Shown: positions 45,801 to 58,330, numbered from the stretch's first letter. The stretch: 64,000 nucleotides of DNA from Helopsaltes ochotensis (GCA_013400155.1 VXBM01000001.1:4898184-4962183), one strand, 5' to 3'. Made by a program: numbers and translations. The notes: a model not told the origin generated them from the letters alone.

Positions 45801-48402
45801 ATGCAGGGAAGATGGAAGATATTTAATGGAGTAACATTTTAATATGCAAGCAATTCCTGGGAAAGCTATCATTTATCAATGAAGCATGTGTCTAAGTAAG
45901 TATCCCATACTAAATCTAATTGCAACCAGATCAAAAACATCAACTTGTTTAAATATATATATATATATACTTACATATATATAAAAATATAAAATAAAAA
46001 TACGAAATATAGATGAATCAGATAAAACATAGCAGTCTTAAAATTGCTTTAGTAGATAGATCCTGTGTTCAATATACAAAATCCTGTTCTATCTGATCTG
46101 GGATAATAAGCTCAGAAAATCCTTTGCCTGCTCCCAGTATCAACAAGGTGGGCTGAATCCCCAGAGCAGAGTGCAGCAGGAAGATGTGGCCCCGGCCAGC
46201 GTAGCTGGAGCGTTACTTGGCACGGCTGGTTGTGGCCAGGTGGTTACACAGTCTGGTCCTGGCGCTTGCCTGTTCCTGTACATACGATCGGAAATCTGAT
46301 TGAAGACAGCTGTAAAAGACTTGAACAGCGCTCCTTTGCTTGTTCTCCTGAAGGTCTAAATGAGTGTATCTAAAGGAGATAGTGAATACTGACTGGCTGA
46401 CCATCAGGTTACATTAATTCCTATTTTGTTATCTAGAATGCTCTTACTGAGAAAGGGTAATCCGAAGGAAGCGGGGTCATTTGTTTGGGAGGCTTTTGCG
46501 TACCTGTAAACTTGGGGAAATTGATAAAAAATTCTGACTGATCACAAGTTAAGGTCTCCTTGATTACCTTAATATAATTAAATCTGTGTGGGTTCTGGTA
46601 TGTAGGTTAAAGTATGGGTCAGGACAAATTAAGCCAGGAAGGCTTCAAGTAAGAATGAGCAGGAAGGCACACATTTAACAAAAGCCTGCTTTGTTGTCAA
46701 GGAGAAATACACTAGCTGACTACTTATTTTCAATGCATGATTTATTTGTTGTAGAGATCTTAGAGGCAATGCATTTAATTGTGACTGCAAACTGAAGTGG
46801 TTAGTGGAGTGGCTGGGCAGCACCAATGCAACTGTTGAAGACATTTACTGTGAAAGCCCACCAGAATATTACAAGCGCAAAATCAATAGCCTCTCTCCAG
46901 AAGAGTTTGATTGCATTATTACAGGTAATGTGCCTCAAATTATTTAATCTTGTTAAAGTCAAAGCTATAGTTTTTCATTCTAGAGCCCATTTTTGCAGGA
47001 ATGCTGCATTCTGGATGGAATTTCTACTAAAATCAATATGAACTCTGCTAGTTGAAGTCTGACATGGGAATCTTTGGGAGCAGGGTCCTATATTTCAGTA
47101 TCTTCTCAAACTTTAATATGTTACATAATGATTTGGAAAAGTGGGACATAAAACAGAATCCCTTTTTATTGAGAAAGATTGAAAACAAAACTGCAGTCCT
47201 TTATCAACAGAAAAATTGGACTAGTGATGAAATACTGTAATTTGTAATAAATTGGTATCTGATAAGCAGTTGGTTTTTTCAGTACAGTATGTAAAATATC
47301 TCTGTAATTATCATCTGTTGTGTGCACTTTTGCAGAATTTGAAGTTTATCAGTCCCTGCCATACCAATCTCTGTCAGTAGATACTTTCTCATATATGAAT
47401 GATGAACATGTGGTTATTGCTCAGCCTTTTACTGGAAAATGCATCTTTCTTGAATGGGACCATGTGGAAGTGATGTTCAGGAATTACGACAACATTACAG
47501 GTATGAACACTGCTTGACATGTAACATTACAACAAATTATCCAAAAAGTGGTACTAACCCTGTCTTTTACTTTTCTTTTTATAGGTACTTCAACTGTTGT
47601 GTGTAAACCTATAGTTATTGAGAGTCAGCTGTATGTCATTGTCGCACAGCTGTTTGGAGGTTCCCACATATATAAAAGAGATATTTTTGCTAATAAGTTT
47701 ATAAAAATTCAAGATATTGAAATCCTTAAAATCCGAAAACCCAATGACATTGAAACTTTCAGGATTGCTGAAGACTGGTATTTTGTTGTTGCAGACAGTT
47801 CAAAGGCTGGTTTCACCACGGTTTACAAGTGGAATGGGAATGGATTTTATTCCCATCAGTCTCTGCATGCCTGGTACAGAGATACTGATGTGGAGTATCT
47901 TGAAATATCTGGCAAACCACATTTAATTCTGTCAAGTAGTTCACAAAGACCTGTAATATATCAATGGAACAAAGGAACAAATGAATTTGTTAAGCGGTTT
48001 GATATTCAAGATATGGAAGATGCATATGCTGTGAAGCATTTCAAAGTGAAAGAGGATGTATACATTTGCTTAACAAGATTTATTGGGGACTCTAAAGTAA
48101 TGAAATGGGGTGGTTCAGCATTTCTGGATTTACAAAGGATGCCATCCCGAGGGTCAATGGTATTCCAACCACTTCAGATAAAGAATTATCAATATGCCAT
48201 TCTTGGAAGTGATTATTCTTTCACTCAAGTCTATTATTGGGATGCGGAAAAGGCAAAATTTGTGAAGTTTCAAGAATTAAACGTACAGGCACCAAGATCT
48301 TTCATACATGTCTCCATTGATAAACGAGATTTTCTCTTTGCTTCAAGTTTTAAGGGAACTACATTGATTTATAAACATGTCATAGTTGACTTAAGCGCAT
48401 GA
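36707..48402 (+). CDS. LGI1: LGI1, leucine-rich glioma-inactivated protein 1 (span)
   Basis: Secreted neuronal glycoprotein that binds ADAM22/ADAM23 at synapses. Human mutations cause lateral temporal lobe epilepsy. Exons: 36707-36897, 37288-37359, 41144-41215, 41319-41390, 45431-45502, 46755-46924, 47336-47500, 47585-48402; all GT-AG and in phase. The product is 543 residues: signal peptide 1 to about 26, LRRNT 34-47, four LRRs of 24 residues (65-160), LRRCT 161-213, then seven EPTP repeats forming a propeller to residue 543. Human is 557 residues: eight extra at the N-terminus and six in the propeller account exactly for the difference. The start was chosen because ATG 36,707 has A at -3 and G at +4, and an in-frame stop (36,638) precedes it with no earlier ATG. 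The human first Met corresponds to CTG at 36,683. N-glycosylation sequons remain at N184 and N269. Confidence 0.98.
36898..37287 (+). other. LGI1: LGI1 intron 1 (between coding exons 1 and 2)
   Basis: A 390-base GT-AG intron with a short (CTGT)n run near 37,077-37,091. Nothing else is recognisable. Confidence 0.8.
37288..37359 (+). CDS. LGI1: LGI1 coding exon 2: LRR 1
   Basis: A 72-base exon with acceptor TTTACAG and donor GTGAGA. It encodes SFVRSAFTKIPEGSFLL then TPSLQLL (residues 65-88). One exon per repeat is typical of the LGI family. Confidence 0.97.
37690..37890. repeat. Possible ancient amniote interspersed repeat
   Basis: Phrases such as 'gacctgatcccag', 'ttgacttctgtggaag' and 'cttcagtgggagttttgcc' resemble recurring blocks ('actcccattgacttcaatgggagttttgcc') seen in old dispersed repeats of reptiles and birds. 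The family name and boundaries are not certain. Confidence 0.3.
39208..39231. repeat. Short inverted repeat, 10-bp arms
   Basis: GTATTTCTAT, spacer AATA, then ATAGAAATAC, inside an LGI1 intron. Exact pairing, but AT-rich. Confidence 0.55.
41144..41215 (+). CDS. LGI1: LGI1 coding exon 3: LRR 2
   Basis: A 72-base exon with acceptor ATGCAG and donor GTGAGT. It encodes LFTSNTFDVISDDAF then MGLPHLEYL (residues 89-112). Confidence 0.97.
41319..41390 (+). CDS. LGI1: LGI1 coding exon 4: LRR 3
   Basis: A 72-base exon with acceptor ATTACAG and donor GTAAGT. It encodes FIENNNIKSISRNTF then RGLKSLIHL (residues 113-136). Confidence 0.97.
41391..45430 (+). other. LGI1: LGI1 intron between LRR 3 and LRR 4
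   Basis: A 4.0-kb GT-AG intron. It contains a (CA)n microsatellite at 44,893-44,908. Open frames at 41,486-41,867 (minus) and 43,058-43,366 (plus, 102 codons) have no recognisable domain and are judged chance. Confidence 0.7.
44893..44908. repeat. (CA)n microsatellite
   Basis: Short CA run with one G interruption near its end. Confidence 0.75.
45431..45502 (+). CDS. LGI1: LGI1 coding exon 5: LRR 4
   Basis: A 72-base exon with acceptor TTTACAG and donor GTAAGA. It encodes SLANNNLQSLPKDIF then KGLDSLTNV (residues 137-160). Confidence 0.97.
45503..46754 (+). other. LGI1: LGI1 intron between LRR 4 and LRRCT
   Basis: A 1.25-kb GT-AG intron holding an (AT)n repeat (45,953-45,970) and a GC-rich patch at about 46,140-46,290 that stands out from AT-rich flanks. 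The patch matches no repeat family I recognise. Confidence 0.7.
45953..45970. repeat. (AT)n microsatellite
   Basis: Uninterrupted AT dinucleotides followed by further TATA-type sequence to about 45,990. Confidence 0.75.
46755..46924 (+). CDS. LGI1: LGI1 coding exon 6: LRRCT cap
   Basis: A 170-base exon with acceptor TTGTAG and donor GTAATG. It begins DLRGNAFNCDCKLKWLVEWL. Cys169, Cys171, Cys192 and Cys213 form the C-terminal cap, and the sequon N184-A-T corresponds to human N192. Confidence 0.97.
46925..47335 (+). other. LGI1: LGI1 intron between LRRCT and EPTP 1
   Basis: A 411-base GT-AG intron; nothing recognisable inside. Confidence 0.8.
47336..47500 (+). CDS. LGI1: LGI1 coding exon 7: first EPTP repeat
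   Basis: A 165-base exon with acceptor TTGCAG and donor GTATGA. It encodes LPYQSLSVDTFSYMNDEH and ends in FRNYDNIT (sequon N269). Human has AKSQD where this protein has EVYQS at the start. Confidence 0.97.
47585..48402 (+). CDS. LGI1: LGI1 terminal coding exon: EPTP repeats 2-7 and stop
   Basis: Acceptor TTATAG; the frame runs to TGA at 48,400-48,402. It begins TSTVVCKPIVIESQLYVIV and ends HVIVDLSA, as in human. Two differences stand out: YLEISGKPHLIL at residues 376-387 lacks six residues of human YLEIVRTPQTLRTPHLIL, and the human sequon at N422 is replaced (Lys408 and Phe410 here). Confidence 0.98.
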
Positions 48403-48745
48403 CACTCATAATTCTGAGATTACATCAGACTTTCTACAGTAAGTGGACAAAATGAACTAAATGCATGATGACTCTCTTATCTTACTTCCAAATGAATGCC
48501 TTTAAAAGTTGAGATTGCTAGAACAAAGTATTACTAGTATCTTCATCTTTAATTGTCAAGTCTAGTGGTGTTGGAAGTTGCATTTTTTAACAAAAAGAAA
48601 TTAAATTAACTGTTCTTTGCATCCACAATATGTAAATACATGTGCAACTGCATCTGTTGCTATAAAGAATATTAAGATGTACTTTTCCGTTTATTTATTC
48701 ACCTGTTTGAAACAACTGCCAAATAAAATGTTTACATTTTGTGTC
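48403..48745 (+). other. LGI1: LGI1 3' UTR with poly(A) signal
   Basis: Follows the TGA directly. AATAAA at 48,722-48,727 is followed by a T/GT-rich element (TTTTGTGTCTTTC), a typical cleavage site. A second AATAAA at 48,811-48,816 could extend the transcript. Confidence 0.7.
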
Positions 48746-51700
48746 TTTCACATTCCAAATATTATTTGCAGGTGATACTTTTTATTTGTGTATATATTAT
48801 ACACATATAAAATAAAGCCAAGAAGGCATATTGCCCAATGCAGTGTTGTACTGCAGAGAAGATGCACAATATTGAAAATCGGGTGGGTTTTACTAATAAC
48901 AAGAAGTTCTTGATAAAAACACCGCATTGAAGCCTATAAAGTATCACCTGGACAATCCTTGCACTTATGTAAAGCTTCACTGACTTAAACAGAACTCTAA
49001 CCAGAAAAAAGAATTCAGTTACCTAGATGTGCTTGTAGGATGAAGGGTTCAGTTATGCACATCTAATTGTAGGATAGGCCCTTGTACTGTGTATTTTCTG
49101 GAAGTGATTTCCTTAAAATTTACAAAGAACTTGGCAGAATGAAAGACAGACAGAAAGGTCTGTTTTCTTCACCTGATGCTGAAGCAGCACAAAACAAATC
49201 TCTTGTATAGCACTGAGGCTGTTACTGTGCTGAAAGCTAGAAGCAAAGCTTATTTTTCAGCTAGCGTTATTTCTATGGTTGAACTGTCACATATCACTTG
49301 CATGAATTCTGTGTCCTTGTCAAGTCTTTCCACTGCAATTGCAATTATTTAGTCTTCAATGAATTTATTCCTTATTCTGAATGAAGCTAGCAAACGGGAA
49401 GTAATTTTTTCCCACTACTCAGCAATGAATCTTAGTTCCAGCTACTTCTGAAATTCAGGGAGCTTTGAATGTGGCAAGATAAAGTCAGTTTGTATAGTGC
49501 ATGCAACTCCAGGAAAGCTAACTATATCTAAATTGTGCCAAATCTGAATGTGGCATCAAAATCTATTACAAGCTCAGAGTTAAAATAGTCTTTTGTTTAC
49601 ATACATCTAGTGCACCACTTTAGAGAAACCTACACGGATGCTGAAGATGGTTTGGTACAGCTGAGGAAGAAAGCTCAAGTTTATTTTGGACACCTTTGCA
49701 TTCACTTAAGTTATCAAGCATTGTGTTTTAGTGCCATCTTTAAAATATAGACATGAATACTGTGTTCATTTCCAGACATTTCTACTATTCACAGATGTTG
49801 ATTGGTGAACAAAACTAATTGCACTGCGTGTCAGCTAATCACATGAGCTGATTAATGTATACTTAGGGAGCCAGTCCTAAACAGTATGCTTCTGTAATAA
49901 AGAATGGAGGGGTTTTATATTTAATGTTATTTAAAAAGAAAAAAATCTCACCTGAACAATACTACTCTATAATTTATTTTTTCTGATGCCTTTTTATCCA
50001 TGGCTGCATATGCTCTGCTAAGCATTTGGCATAATAACCACCAATTCCACAAGTATTTACAATGTGAGTAGAAATATTTTAAACTATGTTTCACAGCTGA
50101 AACATTCCAATTTTTTCTTGATAAATACATTTCCAAAAAGCATCATAATGAATAATCTCTTTTTGGCAGTTTCCTTTATATGTCAAACCATATTTCTTTT
50201 ATATAGTTTTAGCTGTTATGTGAGAATGATTTCAAACCCCAGATGAACCCAAATAATATTTTTTAGTATTTCTCAATGTTGGCTGCACATCTGTGATTGC
50301 CACCTCAGTTTGTCCATTTCTTCTTCAGTGCCCTTTGCATGGGAAAGGAATGAAATACAAAGTCATGAACCCATCTCCTATCTACCAGCAAACCATTAAG
50401 TGTTTTCTATTTCTTCTTGTCTTCTGTTTCAGTCTTTAACTTAAGGTCCTATTGAATTATGTGCACTGGTTTTGATCTGATTTTTCCTATTATATTTGCC
50501 TACATGCACTCTCAATCAAATTATAAAGATAATGGCTATGCATCCTTCTCGTTATGAACATATTATAAACATCTGGCTGAATTTAAGTGGAGTTGGAAAA
50601 ACTTGATAATCTGTTACCAACATTTATTTACAAACAACATATTGTCTCACGGTGTACCTTGAAAAAGTTATGTTTCATGGAAATGTATTTCAGAGCCAGC
50701 CAGCTATGCTGGCTAAGGCCTATGCTATCACAGTGCTATGATTGTTCTCCTGAGTTACCTCATTCTGAAACAATGTGACAGACTTACAGGAATTCACTGT
50801 TACTCCTGGGTTTAAAGGAGGAATTTAAATGCCTGCAAGTGTGTGAATCACTAGAATTTTACATCCACAATATATATAAAACTAGCCATGGTACAGTGGA
50901 AGGTAGCAAGGAATCAATCCGCTGGAGAACACAACTGCAGTATCAGTTTGGTTGTTCCTTCAGAAATTTTTTTCCTGCAGGCAAGCACTAGTGATTTGGG
51001 AAGTTCTTAATGCCTATGTCATTTTTGGAAGGCCAGCTGATTACTATAAAATGCTGATTCAAAACCTGTTCTCTTTTGAAAATCCCTTTCTCTAGTCAGT
51101 TTATGTCAGGTGGAGACTCACAGGGACAACAGCCAGTGTCTTATTGTGCGAGTATAGCATTTCTTGTAGCACATAAGGAACTGGGCTATTTTTAGAACAG
51201 AACTCATAATCCTTAACGTCGAAGAGCGTAAAGGCTCATTAGGTGGCTCCCTGTGCCGTTTCTTCCTGATTTCAGAGACTGGGCATTTTAACAGCTCATC
51301 TGAGCATAAGGCTAAGGCCATATTCTGTCCTGGTTCTCTGCTCAGTGCTCCTTCTGATATCAGTGGAAGAGTCATAAAAAAATCTAGAATAGAACCTTTT
51401 ATCATGTATACATCGACACTTTTTAAAAATGCTCTTTAAAAAGACCTATTTCTTTCAGCAAAGTCTGTGTTACTTGTGGCTCACTGGTTGTCTTCTGTAG
51501 TTGTAATGGGTTTTCTAAACTTCCTAATTCTTTTGTTTATGACTGAGAGAGTATGTAAGGTACTAAATGTATTACAGAAGACAGTATTGAAGGCTGTTAA
51601 TGGGTACTGCTGATCCTTGATGCTGCTTAGTCATGTTAATGTCTAAGACAGAAAAAAAGAACATTAATGGAATAGTATTGTATTCCTACAACTAATTCAT

Positions 51701-53599
51701 TATATTTTTAATAGAACCCAAATATAAAAGAATACACATCTCTCTAGATATATAAAATACATTCAAAATACCTGGTATTATACCATGTGTAACTTCTTTT
51801 ATTTTGTCTATTGCAATGCCTAGAGCTTGCAGGGTTTTTGTTTCTACTTACTTTCCATTGAAAAAATATTCCAAAATGCACTCTTCTTACAAAGAAAGAA
51901 ATTCAGTAAGGAAGTATCTTGTTGTGTAACAAGGTAACAAAACAAACAGAAATGTACTACTGGTTTGTATTTCATTTTAATTATAACTTCTCCTGAGTAT
52001 TTTAATTTTTTAACTTTATTTGAATGGGTTGTAACAGCCACTGGAAGTACACTTGAGGATGGGAAACAATTATTTGCATAGTTAGTAATGTGTGACATGC
52101 TTTGATAAGTTCTAGTGGGAAGCTCACTAACAGCTGTATTTATGTATATAAGCATTAAAATATATTGTGTTAGCATTCAATGGAAAATAAAGAATATTTA
52201 AACTATAGAAGTAACAAAAAGTCTTCAGACTGACAACAGCACCAGGAGAAAGCAGAGAAGTCAGCATGCCCAAAATGTTACAACTAGGAACAGAATATAA
52301 AGCCCACAGCAAATCTCAAGAGAGTGGAAGTTTTCCCTTTCAAGGAAGTATTTTCCTTCCTGTGAGAGACATAATGTGCTTCTCCTCAGTGGGGACTCCT
52401 GAAAATCCAGATAATCACCCAGTTCTTGGAAAACACAGTAAGAAGCTTACAAACTTAATGCACTACATCCATGATGCTAATATGTAGATTATTTCCTTTT
52501 GACACCTCTCGGCTCCATCAGTCTCGGCCGTGGTGGCCCAAAGGGAGTGATGAGCACGCTACTGCCCACAGAAAGGGCCAGGGCCCTGCCAGGGCAGACA
52601 GAAGTTAAGGCAGGTTCAGCAGATGGAAACTGCAAACCCAAGCACTCAATTCACTCAGCTGTTAATGCCTCCCCCACCGCCTAGCAGGTTTTCTCTCTGA
52701 TTTGTTACACATATTGCCAACAGTTTCCACTACCTTTCATATGCCTGCAAGCCTTGCCCTCTCATTCTTGCTGATCTGGAGACCTAAGCATGGCAGTAAA
52801 GCTGTGATTTAGACTCCTATTGATTAGAATGGCTGAATGTGTTTTTGTGGCTGGGAACTCACCGATAAATGTCGAGGTCTTGGGGAGTTCAATTCCTCCA
52901 GACCACTCTGCGGTACACTGTCTGACTTACTGCTAATGGCAACTTTTCTTCCTTACTGATGACTCTGAATTCTAATGGCTGGTGTTACAGGCATGTCTCT
53001 GTTTATAGTTCACTTAAACAAAGTGCTCAGAGGCAAACCTAACCCTATTTCTATTCAGGAATTTTCCTGAAATGAACTGTAACTACAAAGACCTCCAGTG
53101 TGCTATACAGAAGTGGTGTTGTATTTGTGCTTTGAGACCTTGAATTGCTCCAATTAGTTATGGTAGTGTAATATTTCTGTCTTCAAATTTGTTACAGTAG
53201 AAAGCAATTTGCCCCTAAATATGAATATTTATATTATTAGAATTGTTTATTTATATTCCAAATAAACTGAAGTGAATGATGGCAATAATTATGTTACTGT
53301 TCCCAATCTCCCATTCATCAAATCAATTTCTGTATTCTCAAAAGTTGTTTTCAACTCAGCCTTACTTTATTCTTCCTACTGAATTATTTCAATTGAAAAA
53401 GGACTTTCTGACCCATTCTCACTTCCTGTTTGAAGGCCTGGATAGCGACAGCAGTATGTTAGCAAGTTGTCAACCTGCCCAGATGGTGAGCATCCAAAAA
53501 TGCTGAAAGAGCTTCAGAATAAGCAGGCTGATCTGCTAAGAATACATAGTCCTTCATTAAAAACCCTTTATGTGCAAAAGAACTAGAAGTAGCAAATAT

Positions 53600-54330
53600 T
53601 ATATCTATTTTTCTAAAAAGTTAATGGGAAAACCAGTGGGATTTCAGACCAGTAAGATACACATTTATCTGAAATTATAAATGAAAATGGAAGTGTAAAA
53701 TTTCAGGGGAAATTAGGTAATTAAGCAAGTGGGACAGAACTGACTAGTGAAGTTGAGGGTCCAGAAATGCAAAATACTATACATAGGAAAGAAATGCTCA
53801 TAAAGTTTAAAATTAGCAGTAAAGAAAGTCAACTTGACATTGTTGTGTACAACTCAGAAAGATACTGATCTCAGTATACAGCAACAGGAAAGCACAAATA
53901 ATGCTACCACGTGTGCAGGATAATAGGGAGAATACAACAGTACATGTTATGGCAAATCACTGCTATTGTCTTATTTGAGATACTGCATGCAGTGCTAATG
54001 TAGCCATCCCAAAAACTCTGCAGAGTAATTAAGAACTCAGAGAGATGTGGAAAAATTCATTGAAGGTGTGGAAAAAGATGGCACTTGACACTATCAAACC
54101 CCAAGCCATAAATCAAAATACCTTCCCCCCCAAATTAAACTGTGGCATTCACTGTCATAGGCAGTGACATAGGGGACAATAATACAGCATTCAGAAAGTC
54201 AAACATGGATAAATTACATAAAAATTTTAACTCTATTTCTTCAGTACTGAACAAAATTGCTCTTTAGTAGGGAAGAGAAGAGTCTTTGCACTTGTCAGAA
54301 ACATCTGGCTGGAACCATTTTGGATGAAAA
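53600..54330 (+). mobile_element. Ancient, degraded CR1/L3-type LINE fragment
   Basis: It follows the order of the CR1 3' coding end and tail: 'aacaggaaagcacaaataatgct', 'tattgtcttatttgagatactgcatgcagtgct', 'gatgtggaaaaattcattgaag'. Near its 3' end it has 'tggcattcactgtcataggca' and 'aaacatggataaatta'. The last two match the tail blocks 'gaattcactgccacagg' and 'gacaaattcatgga'. Identity is low and indels are many. Boundaries are approximate. Confidence 0.55.
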
Positions 54331-57300
54331 GCCAAGCAGCTGGATAATGAATGTGCTCCAGTGTTGCATTTCCTATTTTCAGTTCTTGAGATATAGTGCT
54401 AAGAAATTAGCTCAACTTTGTTGCTGATGTCCACAAAACAACATAAATAAGATGTACATATGACACCCATTCAGAAGCATTTACAATACTGAGAATGTGA
54501 ACATTGATAAAATCTGTAAAATACCAGCAACATAATTCCTTGAAATTATGTCAACAATTAAAAAAAATTGTCAAACAATTTGCAAGCACTTGAGAATGTA
54601 ATTGCACAACTTAGGCTGGCTTCAGCTATGTAAGTCATGACAGATGTGGATTCCCATGGGAAGAACAGAACTCAGCTTTTTATAAGCTTATTATTAAGAT
54701 TTGAATATTAGAGCTGTAGGAATATTAGTAGCAAAATACCTCATGATTAAGCAGGTAATAGTATTGTCCTGTGAGGGAGTAATTTCTAAACCACAGGAAC
54801 AAATCAACAGTTTTGGAAGAACAAATAATTCCTATTGTCACAATTTCCAATTAATTGTGTAATTTGAAACCCTTATCCTGGTCCCTTTTGTCCCCCATAT
54901 AAAATAACATAAAGATACTACCCATTCAGGAAAAGCATCATACATATGTTGCTCCAAAGTGTGCAACAAAGGAAGAAAAAGGATAAATCTGGAACAGAAA
55001 GTTTATTGCACATGTGAATGTCTAAATTTTATGATATACTGTTTTATGATTACTACTAAAAAGAGAACATCCTTTTAGTGTTTACACTTGAAGGCATTAG
55101 CTACCTGGATTATAGATTGCAAACACAAACAAAAATCCACTGCTTCTAAATAATTCATATGCACTGACATAAGTCCAGTCTTAAATCCTATCTTTAACTT
55201 CTCCTTAGCATTATTTAAGATACCAATGAGTCCTTCAAACTAAACTCACTTCAGGTTGAGAGCAAGAAAAAATATCTGGTATCTGGCAACTACTATAAAA
55301 GCTCTGCCTTTTAATACAGGGTCTGGAGTATATCAAACTGCAACAGCACTATGATAATCATATTTTATTAGCTTGAACCAAATTGGAAATGAATGTTTGT
55401 TCCAAAATTACAACTCATTTCAGAATTTCTGTAAAATAGTTTTGCGAGCAGTGACAGTATCAGAGGATCTAAGAGTAAGAAAAAATGAAGCTAATTTCAA
55501 TGCTTATCAAAAAATCCTGTGAGTGTGGTTGTGACTTCATCTAAAAGTTGTATAAATGCAATTAAGTACAATTGCAAAATAATCAGTTAAAGAAATTATA
55601 TGAACTGCAAAGTGTACCTGGCAAGACTATTACAAATAAATTATGCCAGAGCAGTATCACTCTATACAGCCAGAGCTCCCTTGAACCAGTAAATTGCAAA
55701 GGCCCTTCCTCCTCTGAGAATACCTTATAGGCCTCCTTGTTCCTGCACCCGGAGCAGGCAGCCCAGAAGCTGCCCCTGGAAGAAGGGAATGAGCTCCAAT
55801 CATGCCTCAACAGAAACAACTGCCTTGAAGTACAGCCACAGAGCAGAGGATTCCTCCCAGTGACAAGGGCAACCCAGCAAGGTCTTGAGGGCAGCAGCTC
55901 GTGCATGTCAGAACATTGCCGGTTTTGCTGGTATTTCAGAGGGAGTAATCAGCTTGTGTGTGTCATCAAACCCGAGCTCACTTAGCGTCCACTTGCTGGG
56001 GAGCCAGGAACAGATTGCAGAGGTCAGCACACGCCGCAAAAGCTTGGTCAGCCCGTTCCCAGGGGGCTGCCACTCTGGCACTGCTCACAGGATCTGTGCT
56101 AGCTGAGGTTACAGGCACATAAAAATAACCATTTGGAGTTAGACTTGGGTTTGTGTGCTACAATGTCCCGCCTACACGGCCAGAAGGGATGCTTATTAGA
56201 AAACCCAACAGTATGGGAATTACAGCACTGTGATTTCCCAGTGTACCCTCTCAGCCTCCAGCAAGAAAGGAAAAGAAACCCTGCTTCTCGCCTTAAGGAG
56301 GTTTCTTGTGGACAGCAAAATGCCTAGAATAGGTACATCCCTCATGCAAGGCAGCAGCAGGGTTTTTTGCTCTAATGAGGAATGCTCTTCTGCATTGCGG
56401 CTTCTGGAGGTAATGAAGGAGCACTGACTCAATTAAAAAATAATGAAAAAAAAAAAGACCCCACTTATGTCTCTGACTCTGACAAAGGGAAAGGGCTTTA
56501 AAATCTGTGTTGCAAGGTTTTCTTTCCTTAACAAAGGCCAAAGTTGCATTTCAGATCACTCTCCTTTAAACATACTAGTACAAGCAAACTGAGAGGAGTG
56601 AGCATTGCACCAGCTTTTTGGAATAAGGTGAGAGGTGCACAGGCTGAATCATGTTAGTGTTTCATAGGTTTATCATGTATCGATATATAAAAACCAAACA
56701 CAAATATGCTTTATATAATAATGTAACAATATAATAATTCATTCACATATATAAAAATATAGACTATTATAGAGTCCCAATATGCTAATATTGATCCATC
56801 ACCTGGGACAAGGTTATTTACATTTTATGTAAATTTTCGAGGAAAAGTAGAAGCTAATGAAGAATAATCTCAATCAAGTAAGGAATATAAACAATTGCTT
56901 AATAATTCATAGGAGTGGCAAGTAAGGAAGCTCCCCTCTTCTTGCCCTGCAGAGCAGCCCCAGGCAGATAGCTTACAGAATAGGAAACACACACTGTGAG
57001 CGCCAAGAAATGCAGCTGATTGAAATAGTTCTCTCCCTTTCCACAAAGAGAAACTATACATTCAGCCATTTCTACTGCTGTAAAAAGTCAGTTAAAGTGA
57101 CAGTGACAAAATATAATTGAAAAAATCATCATCTTTTCAGAGTCACAAAGGGCATTATAGAACAGAACAAAGTAAGACAAGCAAAAGTGGCAACTATGAG
57201 CTATTTGCACTTTCCTCCACTTCTCCTTGGGGGCTCTGACCCTCAATGGCACTCAAGCTGTACTTCTCTTTTCTGATTTTTGTACTGTACTGCCTGCTAG

Positions 57301-58298
57301 AAAAGAAATCTCTGGAAAGTCACCACCACAAACTTTAAAGTTATGTAATATTTTATTTCTCTCTTTTTTTTTTCTCTCCATGGTGCTGCATGCTATAAAG
57401 AAGAAAGGAATATTCCTTCTTGTCTGCTACTCAATCTCCGAGTAACTTAGAAGGAGTACATATTTAATGATTACATCATTTCTATTCAAGCAGGTTGCAG
57501 AATGGTTACTGATAACCTTCTGCCTACTCCTGTTTTTTCTATCTGTGTTTCAAATCATATCTGCCCTTCCCTCTTTCAAGCCCTTTGGCTTTAGTAGCTG
57601 TGTTGAACAAGCTTTTATAGTAATTTCTCTTATAAATAGTGGCACCTAAATAACAGGAAAAATTATTTCCAAGATTTCCAAGAACCTCTCCAAGGGAGAG
57701 GTACAAAAAACCACGAAAAGTTATCAAAATTCCCAAACGTGTTTTTTTGACAGATCCAGAAATTGGGATAGATTTGGGAAAGAATTTTAAATGTTAAAAT
57801 ATGTTAAGGACTTACATTGTCGAAACACCAAATTTAGATATTTCAAAATAAACCACTGTATTTTGGAAAGATCTAAATTTAAGCAACTACCAGAAGGAGA
57901 TGCTTACCAGGAGAAGCACCTACCCAGGGAAGTGCATACATAAATTCTAGCATTTCCTCTTTTTTCATAATCACATGCCATCAATTCTTGAATTTTTTCT
58001 GGATTCCTTTTAAAGTTTCTTGTATTTTCCTTCTTTTTTTTTCCACTGTGCATCTCTGTATACACTGACTGATCTTCATCTTTATGAGTAACAACTTATT
58101 CAAAGGAAACAGAGCTTTACTCAGTTTTATGGCTAATCTCATAACTCAAAGCTCAAAATGGTACTGACACATCAGGAAATGCAGTGAGGGAAAGGGAACA
58201 TGCCAAGGTTGCATTCACTGCATAAATGGCTCAAATAAACAACTGGAATTGTAAGAGTTCCTGTGCTACAGTGAATCCATATTCCCCTAACATTAAAA

Positions 58299-58330
58299 AA
58301 CAACAACAGCAACAACAACAACAACAACCA
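58299..58330. repeat. (AAC)n microsatellite
   Basis: CAACAACAGC then further CAA units, with one CAG interruption. Confidence 0.85.

Noticed and set aside
52860..52915. tRNA-like T-arm (GGGGA-GTTCAAT-TCCTC) followed by CCA
   Set aside because: No matching D-arm, anticodon arm or acceptor stem can be folded around it.
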